From positions 1 through 64,000 of the forward strand of contig JADDOH010004036.1 in assembly GCA_016648135.1 (NCBI GenBank): 64,000 bases of DNA, read 5' to 3'. The notes under the pieces were generated by a model. The model did no database searches, was not told where the DNA came from, and saw only the letters and a program-made list of their open reading frames with translations. Below, piece by piece: positions 22,455 through 34,200 of the stretch. Position 1 is the first letter of the stretch. Each line of letters opens with the position of its first letter. Both the position numbers and the translations under genes were made by a program. Source of the DNA: Agrypnia vestita. Its lineage: Eukaryota > Arthropoda > Insecta > Trichoptera > Phryganeidae.

Positions 22455-22787
22455 ACGATTACGGCCACGTTCCGCAGCAATGAACGTCTGAAAATTAGCA
22501 ATACGCCACGATTTTTACATATTGACATAAATACCATTAAAAACAATTTTATGTTTTTATTAACTTACCAAAAAGTCACTGGACGTGAAATAATTCGGAG
22601 CACGGTTTTGAAATTCATAGTCACTAAATTTTTCTAGAATATTTCACACACTTACCTATTATTAAACTCCTTCTAAATTCGCACTAATTGCGCTCTTTAT
22701 ATGGCTTTGATCACTTACGAGAGTATTCCATTAAATTTTCGCATGTAGGTACTTCGCCCGATATCTGTCTTTCAGTTTAAAATGCGC

Positions 22788-22798
22788 TGGTCACACTG
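22788..22798 (+). promoter_or_regulatory. core promoter motif 1-like site
   Basis: TGGTCACACTG exactly fits the fly core-promoter motif 1 consensus YGGTCACACTR. It lies about 130-300 bases upstream of the predicted nested-gene exons but in the opposite orientation. It may mark a promoter for a plus-strand transcript, a bidirectional one, or be chance. Confidence 0.3.
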
Positions 22799-23049
22799 TT
22801 TTCGGCACGGTTTATCGCTTGTAATGTCGCGATTCTATGTCGCACTTGTCCAATGCCAACATTAACTCTTCGCGCGGCCCTTGCTTCGCCTTTTATACAG
22901 AACATGTTGGTTTCTTTAATTTTATTCAACTTTTCCAGTGTTTAAAAAAATATACTAGTCAATTCCAGAGTGTTCCAGAGAGTTTTCTAGAGATTTCGAT
23001 AGTGCGTAATTCCTTCCGCTTCACCATCTTGATACATTATTATCGTTCA

Positions 23050-23380
23050 TCATCATCCAAGTGGGTCCTTCATGATTAAGGATCGTAATCTCTTGACTAT
23101 TCTCCTCTCTCTGTCCCGGCATCCTGCAGATCTTAGCGCCGTAACAAGGGAAGCGCCTCTAACTTTTTTTTCGCTTGGTCGGTCCAATGAGGGGGTCTTC
23201 CTTTCCCCCCTTGACCTTGGAACAGTTTGTCGTGGCCAAGGTTATTTTTTATCCTGAGAATACGTCCAAAAATTGTAGGATCCATCTGAGACAAGTGGTT
23301 ATGAATATCTCCTCGATTTTGAGTTCTTACGGACACGCACAAATGTGCACAAATCTCCATATTTTCATATGAAAACATTT
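23050..23380 (-). pseudogene. RTE-like LINE C-terminal fragment
   Basis: The minus-strand frame at 23378-23133 includes MDPTIFGRILRIKNNLGHDK, then GKGRPPHWTDQAKKKLEAL. The G-R-P-P-x-x-W-x-D-Q-x-K-K pattern is the C-terminal tail of RTE-type endonuclease/reverse-transcriptase proteins. The expected R before W is missing. No catalytic domain is visible. It is probably a 5'-truncated copy inserted in the receptor intron. Confidence 0.65.
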
Positions 23381-23384
23381 CTGC

Positions 23385-24840
23385 ATCTCGCCGTCCACGT
23401 TATACGCAACGTGCATCTCTAACAGCACATCTTAAAGGAATTTATCTGTAGTCGCTTTTTTGCATTTAAAGTCCAGGATTTTACACAATAAAGGAATATA
23501 GAGTGCGCTAAACTCCTTACAAGCCTGACTTTGGTTGTTTTGTATATACAGCGTCTTTTCTCATCATGTCTGGACATGAAAAATTTTGCCATACGTATTC
23601 ATTGTTTGACTTCTGGCTTGCAGCTACCATCATCCGCAATTAAAGATGCAAGGAATATATCCATCTGGGAAAGCTTAGAAAGTTATGTTTGTCAATATAA
23701 GTCAGATTTGTTTTTTCTTTATTTTCGTTAACCATAAAACGCACTGTTTATAGTTGTACTAATAATCCATTGAAATTTATTTTTATAATTATGTTTTTAT
23801 GAAGCAAACAAAACATCAAGTGGTGCCATCATCTGGTGCCATCTCTCTCTATTTGGTTGTAATTGCACCGTTTTCGGTGGAGGATAAGGTGCATAATGAG
23901 AGCAGCATCCTTACTGCAGATTTTAACTGTTGGATATTAGTCTAAAATGCACAGCCTTGTAGTGTTGCCAATACAGCAGGTGGAAATTGGAATATTTAGT
24001 GGCAATAAAGTGTAATATTTCACAATGTTAGTTCTTTAGAATAAGCCAGCACACTAATAATGTTGGTTACTTTTCTCCCATCACAAGGTTGTATCGCACA
24101 TAAAACGTATTGTGCTGACCCTAAAATTCATGCTGATATTCTCGCAGATATCTTATCATCGTTCAAAAACTCTCATACACAACATCCATTTTCTAAATGA
24201 TGACCTGAACCTATAGATCCATTAAATAAATTATTTATTAAATACTAATCGCACTATATTCAAACACTAAATATACAATACACATAAATGTACATGTAAA
24301 ATATACTAAAATGCAAAAATACATGTTACTAGAGCGTGTAATTAGGATAATGGACATAGTCTTCATTTATAATGTTTTATTTTTAGAGTATCATATACCT
24401 ATTATCCTGTTAGTGTCTCTAATAAATACATATATAAAAAGTTTCAAAATTGTCAAAAAATAACATTAAACTGTTTTATCTAATTCGATAAAATGTTATA
24501 TTGGCGTAATAGTAGAATTCTCGGTATACTTATATGCTCAGATTTTTGTGAGGGCATAATTAGTATCCTGATTTAAAAAAGAATTAATTATTAATAATAT
24601 AATAACCAATTACTTTATTTATAATTTGAAAGTATTTATATAAATGATGGTCAGGAGTTTTTATGATGATGATTTTGGCAGTAAAATAAAACACCACATT
24701 CAGTGCCCTTCCTGCTTGACTAGTATTTTACTGTTCTAAGGCAGACAGAATATTTTGAGTATGTTAAAAATTTTCAGAATATTTTGAGTGTTAAAATTTT
24801 TCGAGAACACAATACTGGATATTTTTCCAGGGGGATATCA
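23385..24840. other. no gene recognised
   Basis: AT-rich intron. A block at 23820-24000 is slightly GC-richer and lacks an open frame of interest. Confidence 0.4.
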
Positions 24841-24844
24841 TTTA

Positions 24845-24962
24845 TCAATATATATTAAAAATGTCTCATAGAAACGCAGTTATTTTTCGTGTGAAATTTA
24901 GATACGGAAGCCTTTTTTTGGGTGTTCATAGGGCCCACGACCTATCGTACGGCTGATACACC
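24845..24962 (-). repeat. repeat family A, copy 4 (inverted)
   Basis: The plus strand shows GGGTGTTCATAGGGCCCACG, then ACCTATCGTACGGCTGAT, the reverse complement of family A words. It abuts the large foldback at 24975. Confidence 0.65.
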
Positions 24963-24974
24963 ATAATAATCTAC

Positions 24975-26000
24975 CACATGTATAAAATTTTTGGAAATTG
25001 TATTTGTGCTTAATTTTAACACCATTTGCCATATGAAATACGAAAAAACATAATCCATTTTATGCGTTTTTGAAATTGTTGATTTTTTTGCATGTCTTGA
25101 TTTTAATTGACATTAAAAAAAATATATTTAAATTTATTTCTATGGATAAAGATGTATGTATATTATATTTTTTACATATACCTATGTCATTACAAACACT
25201 CCATTAGATTATTCGTACCATAACCATGTTGCATGTTTGACATGACAGTAAAAATTCAGATATTTTCAAACAATATTTATTAATTAAAAGTTAACATTTT
25301 TTCAAATGACAGCAAAAAATAACTAACGAAATTGATATGAAGTAAAAAATAAAAATTTGCGAAATTTCCGACACACCGTTGATCAGAATTTCCGGTCGCG
25401 CTTATTAATTGTTTACATTTGATGCAAGCGGGAGGCGAAATGTAAATTTGAATTACGCTGGCGTAGCGGTGATTCATTATTGACCCGTTTAATTGTTAAA
25501 AAATGTTTTTTTTATTATCTTTTTTATTATATTTTTTTATATTTTTATTATTTTTATATTATTTATTATAATTATTATTTAATTGTTTATAATGTATTAT
25601 ATTATTATACATCTTCATTATACTGAAATAAATATATAAATATTCAAATAAATATCTTCGTTTCACAGATACGAAAATGTTTATTAAAATAAAATTACAT
25701 TTTTTTTAAAAATAAAAGAACGAATTTTTATTGTCATTTAAAATGTACAACTTGGTCATGCGTACGAATAATCTAATGGAGTGTTCGTAATGGCATATAT
25801 CTAAAGAAGATAATATACTTTTTTATGCATAGAAACAAATTTAAGACTTTATTTTTTAAAACGTCAATTAAAATCAGGACATTAAAAAAACTGAATAATT
25901 TCAAAAAGCAAAAAATGGGTGGTGTTTTTTTTTTTCGGTATTTCATAAGAAAAATGGTGTGAAAATTAAACATAAATCCAACTTCAAAAATGTATATGGA
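24975..26000. repeat. 1-kb foldback element with arms of about 260 bases
   Basis: The left arm (about 24975-25240) is the imperfect reverse complement of the right (about 25738-26000). The closest block is 25191-25218 (ATTACAAACACTCCATTAGA and on) against 25764-25794, nearly identical. TTAATTGAC near 25106 pairs with GTCAATTAA near 25862, and ACACCATTT near 25019 with AAATGGTGT near 25953. The centre (25241-25737) is AT-rich with no open frame. Ends are ragged; no target-site duplication was defined. It could be a foldback transposon or two inverted copies of one repeat. Confidence 0.75.
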
Positions 26001-26004
26001 AATC

Positions 26005-26060
26005 TTTACAGGATGGCCCGGGGCTTATGACCTGTATAGACTGGCTTAGGTAACACTCCA
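26005..26060 (-). repeat. repeat family A, copy 5 (inverted, partial)
   Basis: GGATGGCCCGGGGCTTATGA, then CCTGTATAGACTGGCTTAGG, is the reverse complement of the family A head. Together with copy 4 it flanks the foldback in the same orientation. Confidence 0.5.
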
Positions 26061-26104
26061 AAGAACATCTACACATTATCAATTTTTGAAAGTTGTATAC
26101 ATGT

Positions 26105-26180
26105 ATGTTCCAAACAGTGAGAACATTGAACATTGAAGCATGACTTTTTCTAAGCTTATATTTTGAAAAAATTCGAAATA
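26105..26180 (+). repeat. dispersed repeat E, copy 1
   Basis: GAACATTGAAGCATGACTTT, then TTATATTTTGAAAAAATTC, recurs at about 33748-33800 (GGGAACATTGAAATATGACT ...). Only two copies were seen and the class is unknown. Confidence 0.45.
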
Positions 26181-26454
26181 AAAGATATGTCTTGTAATAT
26201 TCCCATCAGAAAAAAAAACATATCATTCAGATTTTAATATTTCATTATATTTAAGTCAATTAGATGGTAATAATACTAATATACTTAATGGGTAAAACTA
26301 ACTTGACATTTTCAAGGAACCAATGTTTTTTTTGTTTGAGTTGAGTCATTAGTCATTCGACAATTCCAAAAGTTATAAGAATTTGAAGCTGGTGTGGTAG
26401 GTGTGTTTTTAAACGAATTTCATTATTCATCTTGTTTGTGTTTTCTTGGATATT

Positions 26455-26535
26455 ATGTCGTTTTTTACAACCTTTCTGGCCGAAGTTTCGGATCTCATTG
26501 CAAGGTTGTTAATTAGGGCAGATGATTCTGATTCC
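26455..26535 (-). repeat. fragment related to the 42.1 kb hammerhead-like repeat
   Basis: Read on the minus strand, GCAATGAGATCCGAAACTTC and GGCCAGAAAGGTTGT match GCAATGGGATCGGAAACTTC and GTCTAGAAAGGTTTTG at 42160-42200. The CTGANGA-like box is absent, so this copy is not proposed to be a ribozyme. Confidence 0.5.
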
Positions 26536-26779
26536 AGAAGAATCCGAATGGCTGTGAAAACTTAAAAACATTTTTTAATTACATTATTCCTTTGCGTTTT
26601 TCTCGAAACTCCTCTTTTCTGGCTGGTGGTAGAAGTCTCAAAAGCTATTGTGCATATTCTGTTCAAATTTTCCATAATTCTTACTGATAACATTATCTGC
26701 CATGTGAAATACGATTTTTAATTTTATTATGAATTATGAACGATTATGAATTTTTAACTTCGAATTTTTAAGAAAAAAA

Positions 26780-27030
26780 TGTTTGTAATATTTTCAAACT
26801 GATCTCGTTTGCACAAAGAATATCCGTTTTTTCTAGATTTTATACATCGTAGATAGTAAATCGCTAAACAAGAAAATAGTTTTAATTTAGAACACTTTAA
26901 TTTCACTCAAACCTCAGCGACATGATTATTTCCACCTTTCGCGAAGAAGGACCTTTGCAGGACAGCACATAATTTCGCCGTTTTGAAGTTTTAAAAACAA
27001 TTTGTTAATGAAAAATATGAAACACCGAAT
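26780..27030. repeat. dispersed repeat D, copy 2
   Basis: CACTCAAACCTCAGCGACAT, then GATTATTTCCACC and GACAGCACATAATTTCGCC, parallels 15515-15600. Both copies lie in the receptor intron. Confidence 0.6.
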
Positions 27031-27034
27031 GCCG

Positions 27035-28125
27035 TAAGCAATCAAAGTAAAATAATTTTTATGTGCTACGTCGAAAAAATTTTTTTCATTATCAACTTTA
27101 ATAAATTTGTTTATATAAATAATATCTTTAGAAAAATATTTAACAACCCATCACAGAAAATTTTGTTTTTTAACTAATAAATTTATTTTTATTAAAATTT
27201 AAATTATTAGTAAGGAATCAAATAAAGGCAACTTTATCTCGATACACTCTGTGAAAAGGATAAACGCTCCGCTAGTACTGCAGCGCCTAGAATCACTGCA
27301 TATATGGTATTCACTTGATCGTTAAATAATCTTAACTTTGTTATCTCTACGTGAGAATAAAAATATTTTATATTTTTTTTCACCATTAAGTGAGATAAAC
27401 AGAATCTCTCACCGAAAGGTGAAGTATTTATGTTATGTGAGGATATAAAAAAAATAATGGAAAAAAATATAAAATATTAACAAATAATGGCAAAATACTT
27501 CCCACCAATAATTTGCCTTTTTCTCTTCCCATTACTGTAATATATTGTCAATTTAATAATTAAAACGCTTAACAAATATTATACGAACAAAATTTCTATA
27601 GGAAACATTGCTCTTATGTCACTTTTTATGTCAATATTTCCCTCAAAATTTTTCTTCGGTCTAACTTACAATTATTTATGCATCGCTGCAAATATTTTCA
27701 CAAATTATTTAAAAAAATATATTTATAATTATATTTCATATGACATAATCTAAATAAGAAATGCATACTTTAACGTGTGCTAATACTGTCAAGTTCTATT
27801 ACGCGCAAAAAATGCTTAAAGGTATGGAACATGTCATCTGATGTGGAATAAGAATAATTATTTTGTTGTACTTTCTTTTTAACTTGATTATTTTTTGTTT
27901 GCTATTTTTTTTTATCATTGAACTTTTTAATATATCAGTCAAACGTTATTAGGATAGTGGTAAATTATTTCCCACTCTTTTTTTCTACAAAATTCCTACA
28001 ATATTTAGTAAACCTATTTTACATCTTTATACTCATTAATAAACAAACATTTTTATATAATTTTTATATTTTTTACTATTTGCAATCGTCATATCTGTTT
28101 AAGGTTTATCGGGATCATAAAGGAT
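27035..28125. other. no gene recognised
   Basis: AT-rich intron. Open frames here are Phe/Ile/Tyr-rich, as expected from base composition. Confidence 0.4.
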
Positions 28126-28134
28126 CATCATGTA

Positions 28135-28670
28135 TCAATGTATATAAAAAAAGGAATCCGTGTTTTCCGACCCGCCTTATTTTTTCACAACCAGCTACTA
28201 CCACTCACCGATGTTTATGGTGGTAGAGATCCCTTGGTGTCACATCGAAACTATGCGAGTTTGGTGGGGGTGGCTGTGCGTGGGTGGGAGTGGGTGACGA
28301 AAATGTGCTTTCTAGCACATTGTTTTGTTACGGGAAGGCCGCAAATGCATCAGATCGTTTCAGAATGGGCCCGCCGACTGTGTCGGTTGAGTCTAGAAGG
28401 TTCCTGAAAAATCTGCTCTAGAAAGTTCAGGAACAAGAACGTTATAGAAGATTTACGAAAGTTCGAATAAGGTTATAAACTGTGTGGCGGAGTATATCTG
28501 TGACTCTATAAGGTTCCAGAACGTTCGATAAAGCCCTAGAAAGTTTTCAGAAAGGTTCCAGAATGCTATAAAAAGTTCTATAAGGTTCCAATCACAAATT
28601 TGTGATTGAAACTTATAGAACTTTCTAAAAAAATCCGAAAAAAAAAACGTCAACGCAATTCTAGCCGCCC
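28135..28670 (+). mobile_element. non-autonomous Helitron-like element, right end degraded
   Basis: Starts with TC after an A, then a TATATAAAAAAAGGAATCCG lead, as in the better-preserved copy at 58987-59522 on the other strand. Both share CCGTGTTTTC-like and GACCCGCC-like words, TTGGTGTCACATCGAAA, GCGAGTTTGGTGGGGGTGGC, CTTTCTAGCACATTGTTTTG and GACTGTGTCGGTTGAGTCTA. The 3' half breaks into GTTCTA/TTCCAGAA-rich sequence and ends without the CTAA/hairpin signal of the other copy. An inverted repeat at 28575-28621 interrupts it. No transposase is encoded; open frames here are not genes. Confidence 0.7.
28575..28621. repeat. near-perfect palindrome inside the Helitron-like copy
   Basis: GTTCTATAAGGTTCCAATCA at the left matches the complement of TGATTGAAACTTATAGAAC at the right, meeting at CAAATTTG with no loop. 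Only two bases per arm fail to pair. Confidence 0.85.
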
Positions 28671-28893
28671 ATTAGCTATAATCTCTACAATGTAAATGCC
28701 AAATCCATCAATAATATGGTATCCACTCCTTTAGTCAGTATAAACAAATAAAAAAAGATTCTTTTTTTTTCAATTGATTGAGCAACAACATTGTAGATTG
28801 ACATTTTTTAAATAATAATAATAAATTTTTCAAATGATTTATAAAAGCAGTGAACAAAAGACATTTCATTCGAATTTTTTGACAGTTATACAG

Positions 28894-28934
28894 CACCCTG
28901 ATGATGGAATGGTAATTTCTGAAACATGTTGGTG
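28894..28934 (+). ncRNA. candidate hammerhead ribozyme (type I, minimal)
   Basis: In order: CACC (28894-28897), CTGATGA (28898-28904), a 5-bp stem GGAAU/AUUUC with loop GGUA (28906-28919, flanked by one U on each side), GAA (28921-28923), ACATGT, T at 28930, then GGTG (28931-28934). CACC and GGTG give helix I, A-C/G-U a 2-bp helix III with a self-complementary ACATGT, and the cleavage triplet would be GTT after 28930. Core boxes CTGATGA and GAAA are intact. The U-U pair closing helix II is not canonical. Short palindromic helix III is known in hammerheads of Penelope-like elements, where two copies can act as a dimer. Confidence 0.45.
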
Positions 28935-29029
28935 AAAAAAAACTCAGATAAAAGTAGATTTATACAAATATTATAATCATTATTTTTTTTAAATAGATTC
29001 TATTCGAAGTTATTGGTTATCAGTTAGTT

Positions 29030-29450
29030 GTGGAATCAACCTTCTGTAAAAATCACCGATACCCACATTGACCTGTCCAAATTGAGGAGGAGGGTTATCG
29101 ATTCACGGCGGTTGCTTGCAGCGGTCCCGAATCGGGACTCGGCCGAATCTGGATACCGTGATGCTTGTGTACGTCTTATATTGATTTAATGGTCGGTGGT
29201 TTTGTATTCAATCGCAAAAGCCCCTCATTGTTCACCCGCTCCGGGCCCGAGACGAATTATTACTTACCCACATTTGCATGAAATGATTTGACATCAGGAA
29301 AGTTTGCTTTCCCGACTACAATGGCAAATTATGACGTGAAGCGTGTAAGCCTCGTGGAATCTTAACATTTCTGGAAATTTATATCACTAACGCAATTCGT
29401 CAAGCCAACCAGCAACGACATATTTGTGCGAATGTTATTATACATGGATG
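29030..29450. other. GC-richer unique island, candidate conserved non-coding element
   Basis: Markedly GC-richer than its surroundings, not repeated elsewhere in the window, and with no open frame of interest. Contains an octamer-like ATTTGCATGA at 29271-29280 and the words GGTCCCGAATCGGGACTCGG near 29123 (a short palindrome). An intronic enhancer is possible. Confidence 0.25.
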
Positions 29451-29757
29451 GAAGTATTCTTTCGAGATGGAATCCAATATATCGTTCACAATGGAGTTCT
29501 GCTAACAAAATTTAAGTGAAGTAATAAAACGCTTCATTCACGGATAAATGTCATTCAGGCGTATTTTTATATCTGCTTGTATACAATTGTTGCGTTAATA
29601 CCTACTTGTATTCAAGAGGGAATTAAGAATGGGTCAGACTTTTTTGGGAAGAAAAATATATATAAGTATGATACGATATTTGGTATTATGCCTGCCACCT
29701 CGCTTATCGTAGCCGTTATAACTTATTTATATTATTTATATTTATAACTTTTATCGA

Positions 29758-29997
29758 TTGTTGCGCGGTATGATCGACAATACTGAAATTATGCAGAGCA
29801 TTGGTTTGTATGTTCCTGATAATTACCTTAGACATCGTCAGCATAGATTGTTTCACATTCCAATATACAGGACCAACCTGCCGATGGTTATGCCTGTTGG
29901 AAAAGCTACAGCTATGCTGAACAAGATCGCTTTGGATATTGATATATTCCATGTGTCTGAGGGGGTTTTCCGAAGCAGGATTCTCCTACACCTTTGA
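29758..29997 (+). pseudogene. Jockey/CR1-like LINE ORF2, C-terminal end
   Basis: The open frame of 79 codons has the tail pattern of Jockey/CR1-group ORF2 proteins. MIDNTEIMQSIGLYVPDNYL, then RHRQHRLFHIPIYRTNLPM and LDIDIFHVSEGVFR, recall their LFHIP-x-x-RTN and DID-F segments. The RT domain is absent (5' truncation). A TG/TATG microsatellite follows at 30060-30180, and an A-rich tail ends about 30270, suggesting this is the 3' end of an inserted element. Confidence 0.6.
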
Positions 29998-30059
29998 CCA
30001 GATTATACAGGTCACTTCTAATTGTTTAATAATTGTTTAATAATAAATTAGTATTTTAA

Positions 30060-30180
30060 TACACAATATGTATATGTGTGTGTATGTATGTATGTATATG
30101 TATATGTGTATGTATGTATACATATGTGTTTATGTATATGTGTATATGGATGTGTATGTATGTGTATATGTATATTTTTA
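30060..30180. repeat. TG/TATG microsatellite
   Basis: Irregular TATG, TGTA and TATA units following the LINE tail. Confidence 0.85.
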
Positions 30181-30279
30181 GATGTAAGTTAATAATATGT
30201 ATGCATTGAACAGAATGTTTGTAATGTACATATTATGTAATAAATAAAAATTGAAATTGAAAAATTGAAAAAATTGAAT

Positions 30280-31080
30280 TTATTTACCATATATCTAAAT
30301 TTAAGATTTAATTTTATTTTGGTTAACGTTACATAAGTACCTGCAATAAGTTGTCAAACTACTAAAACTATTTGAATTATGGTTCTGAAGGCGAATCACG
30401 AAACAGAATTAAAAAACTTATAAACGTCAAAGAGTTTTATATTAAACGCCTGTGCACGTAATGGTATTTTTTAAAAATGATTGTATGCTATATATCTTCA
30501 TCGCATAAGCGTTTTCCTTTTTAGTATTTTTGACGTTTAGTTGTAGTACCTATATAAAGTAAAGCGATAAATGAACGGATTTTTTAATTTGCAGAAATAT
30601 TATCATTCAATTCCCCTGAGCTGGGCAGAATAGGAGATTACTAAAAATATTCAGATTTTAATAGCTACGAGTGAAAGCAGTAAAAATATGAATGTGTATT
30701 CATTTATTTTAAAAAATAAACTTTTTAAAGATTTGCATGAAATTATACTTGGTGAAATTAAATGAATGTACTTAATTAATTAAATTAAAATGTAAAATTG
30801 TTTTATGTGTTATTCATATCAAATTGACTTGTCTATAATTATGTCTTATCTGTGTCATCCTTTAACTGTGGGAGACATTTATTTATTTTTTCTAAATTTT
30901 GTCTTGCCAAGCAATTATGTCTCCCTGTAACATGACCGGATAAAATAAATAAATAAAAAAGTAATATGATTTTAACTCGTAGTGTTGATTAAAATTATTA
31001 TTATTAAAAAATGTAAAAAAAAGTGATGATGCTACACAAAGCAAACATCTATCACCTTTCGCCGTCTGTACGCAGAATAT
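30280..31080. other. no gene recognised
   Basis: AT-rich intron without recognised elements. Confidence 0.4.
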
Positions 31081-31081
31081 C

Positions 31082-31276
31082 CTAGGCATTAGTTATAAGC
31101 AAGTACCCATTGTCGGGATAAGGCTTGGGAGCAAACCACAAGTCCCCTCTGAATACTGTTAGATGAATCGGTTTCCCCAAATTCACAAATGAAGAGATGA
31201 GTAGGCTACTCTTGATTTGGTTATTATTGCTTTGCATAGTATAATCAAAGTCGCCGCCGGACTCTTTGAGGGTCAA
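31082..31276 (-). other. coding-like open frame, unidentified
   Basis: A 64-codon frame with fairly balanced codons: LKESGGDFDYTMQSNNNQIK, then SSFVNLGKPIHLTVFRGDLW and FAPKPYPDNGYLLITNA before a TAG. It looks more protein-like than the surrounding AT-rich translations, and its DNA is GC-richer. No family was recognised. No good acceptor was found immediately upstream, though CCCTCAAAG at about 31262 could serve. It might be a terminal exon of a nested gene or a fragment of an old insertion. Confidence 0.25.
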
Positions 31277-31279
31277 CGT

Positions 31280-34200
31280 GATTGATGGTTTTTATGAAGT
31301 ATTTTAGTGAATTTCATTATCTTATTTTTGTTAATTTTCTTTGATATTTCTTAAAATAAATCAATAAGGAAGAAATAAACGCAGTTAAATCATCTATTGA
31401 GGCCTTAATCCAATTGCAATTTTATTTTTGTATCCAATATAAACATAAGCACTATAAACATCAGTATTATTTATACCTACGTAGTAATAGGTATATGCGT
31501 TAATATTTCATACGATAACATAAACTTAGCTCAATTCTTCCTATATTTCTTCATTGTATCACGGGCTCACTGAAGTAACAAAATTATGTTTTGAAAACAC
31601 AATTTCATACTATTTTAAATAGATATAAGTAACATAATACAATGATAAAAACAGTGTAAAAATCTGTAAGTAGTTTTTTTAATTAATAATAAAGATACAT
31701 AATCAAATCCTTTTCTTTGATTTCAAATAACACAAATATTTTTAAATGGTGCATAAACTTAAACTTGTTCTGATACCATAATTGACTTGGAGTGCTACAT
31801 AAATATCGTTAGGAACATCTAGTCTATTGACTATGAAATAACCCTCACTTTACACTCTCAGAGTACTGATATAATAGTGAATTTACATAATTTGCTCTAA
31901 GAACTTTTACGTTTTATTGAGTCTTATAGTAAAAATTTTCAAATGAAATTTGTCAAATTTCCAATCAAAGCCATGTATTTCTTTTTATTTAAAATATTTT
32001 AAGCATTCTTACGAATATAATCTCCATCTTGAAGGTAAAAATATTGTTTAAAATTTAATCAGTTCTAATTTTATGTCTAACGTAGTAAATAAATATTATT
32101 TGTAGAACAATTATGTACTCTTATTGGTTGGTATTCAAGATATTTTTTAATATCAAAATTTTCTACGATATAAAAAAATCTCTGGTAATATATAAAATAC
32201 TGACTTACTTACCATCCCCTTGATGGTCGGAGTAATAGTTAATATTGTGATCAGTCACAAATCGAGTGAAGATATTCCATTTACATAAAAATTCATCAAG
32301 TTAGAGATTCAGACTGACTTGTGTGATAATTTTAATAAAGAATTTGTATTCCTTAGAGAGAATATACGATAATGGATTTATTTTCAGCTTTCTGAAATTA
32401 ATAAGTAAACCAAATTTTAATGGATAAATTCGTGATTTTTTCACATTTGAATATAAGGAAAAGTTAAATGGAACGCTGTATTAAACGTACCTAATTAGTA
32501 CAAATTTATATAGATAAATTTTATTATCTGAAGCTTGACAATAATCAAATTACAAGACAGACTAAACATAAAAAAACGAGCGAGCCTTGCAGTAGTCGCA
32601 TATGATGTGTAACATTTGACATCTCACAATTAAAAATATCAATTGAGCAGCCACATAAATTAACATCAAAATTTAAAAAAGCTAATACCTATATATTTAT
32701 TAATTAATAAATACAAGTAAGGAAAATATATGTGCATTTATTTATTATTAAATTTTATTTTACCGTATATCTACATACGCATTTTTATTTATTTATTTTC
32801 TTTCATATGTAATTTTTTATTTATTTTCATAAATGGCGGTAGTGCTTTGATACATATTGTATGAAAGCTTTGAATAAATATTCAAAAATACTCATATAAA
32901 TTACAGAAAATTTAAGAATGTAAATCATTAAGGGTAGTTAATGTTTACATTAATATAAAAAAATTAAGTATTTATTGGAAAGTTTCTAAGATTATTATCA
33001 ATCTTCTTATCTTACAGCCAATATATTATATCAAAGTTACAACATCCACACGCTTGACAGCAGACGCGAAGCATATATACAAAATCAGAAGGCTTGGCTA
33101 TTGGAAGTGTGCGTCTTCGCTGTGATGGCACTTGCTGGACATTGATTTGTTAAAAAACGATGATTTTTTTCCATCGCGCGCGCCCATTGGTCAAATGAAA
33201 TTGCGCGCGCTTCCCCGGCGTCTTATTTTCTGTTACGCATTTCCGTCCTTTATCTCAAAATCACTGCCACAGATTGCAGAAAAGCGAGAAGAAAGATGTT
33301 ACTCATCAAAAAGCAGTCTGAATGTTCCAGGTTAAGGATTCAATAATGTTTGACTAATGTTATTACATTGAAGAGATATATTGCCTTAATTCGGCGCTCC
33401 TTATATTTAAAACTAAGGTCCGAATACAGAGTCAATACCTACATGGTTTAAAGGTTAAAGTACGCCTGTGTGAAAGTATAATTTGTACAGAAAATAACGC
33501 TTTTAAAGCGTAGGTACTTTAACCTTTAAATCATTCGGATATGCGGGCTTAAGATGTACGAGTATGTTGACTTTAATTCCATACGCAACAATCTCCAAGA
33601 GCATCTCGAATCCGGTTTTTGAAAAGGGAGATTACGTTTTTGATTAGCTATGTGTGTTCCCTGTTATATCCATGGTATATTGTAATCCAGTGTATAAATT
33701 AGAATTCTCCTACTATAGAGTAGTAGGAGATAGCAGGCGCGTGCAGTGGGAACATTGAAATATGACTTTTTTGTTAACGTATATTTTGAAAAAAAATTAT
33801 CAATCAAATATTTATTCTACAGATTTTTATGAAATATCAAAATATGAATGCTATGATAACAATAACGATAGAAATATTAGGAAATATATGTTATACTTTT
33901 TTCACAAACTAAAATTTTCATCAATAACAGTTTTCTATCAACGGATAAAAAATCTAAAACACGTTTTAAATACTGTACTCTCGTACCAAATTGCAGTCGA
34001 ATTTTTTTTCAACAAAAAGTGGTGTAAACAAAGTTTATTTCTATAAAATATAACATTATTTACGCTCTGCTGAAAACGTCGAGATTTGATTCATAGTGAA
34101 ATATACGGTTAGTATATAATATCCGATTTATTTAACAGATAAATATGTCCAAAAACCGTAATAATAACCTTAAACCTTTAGTAAGCACATAATTCAATCA

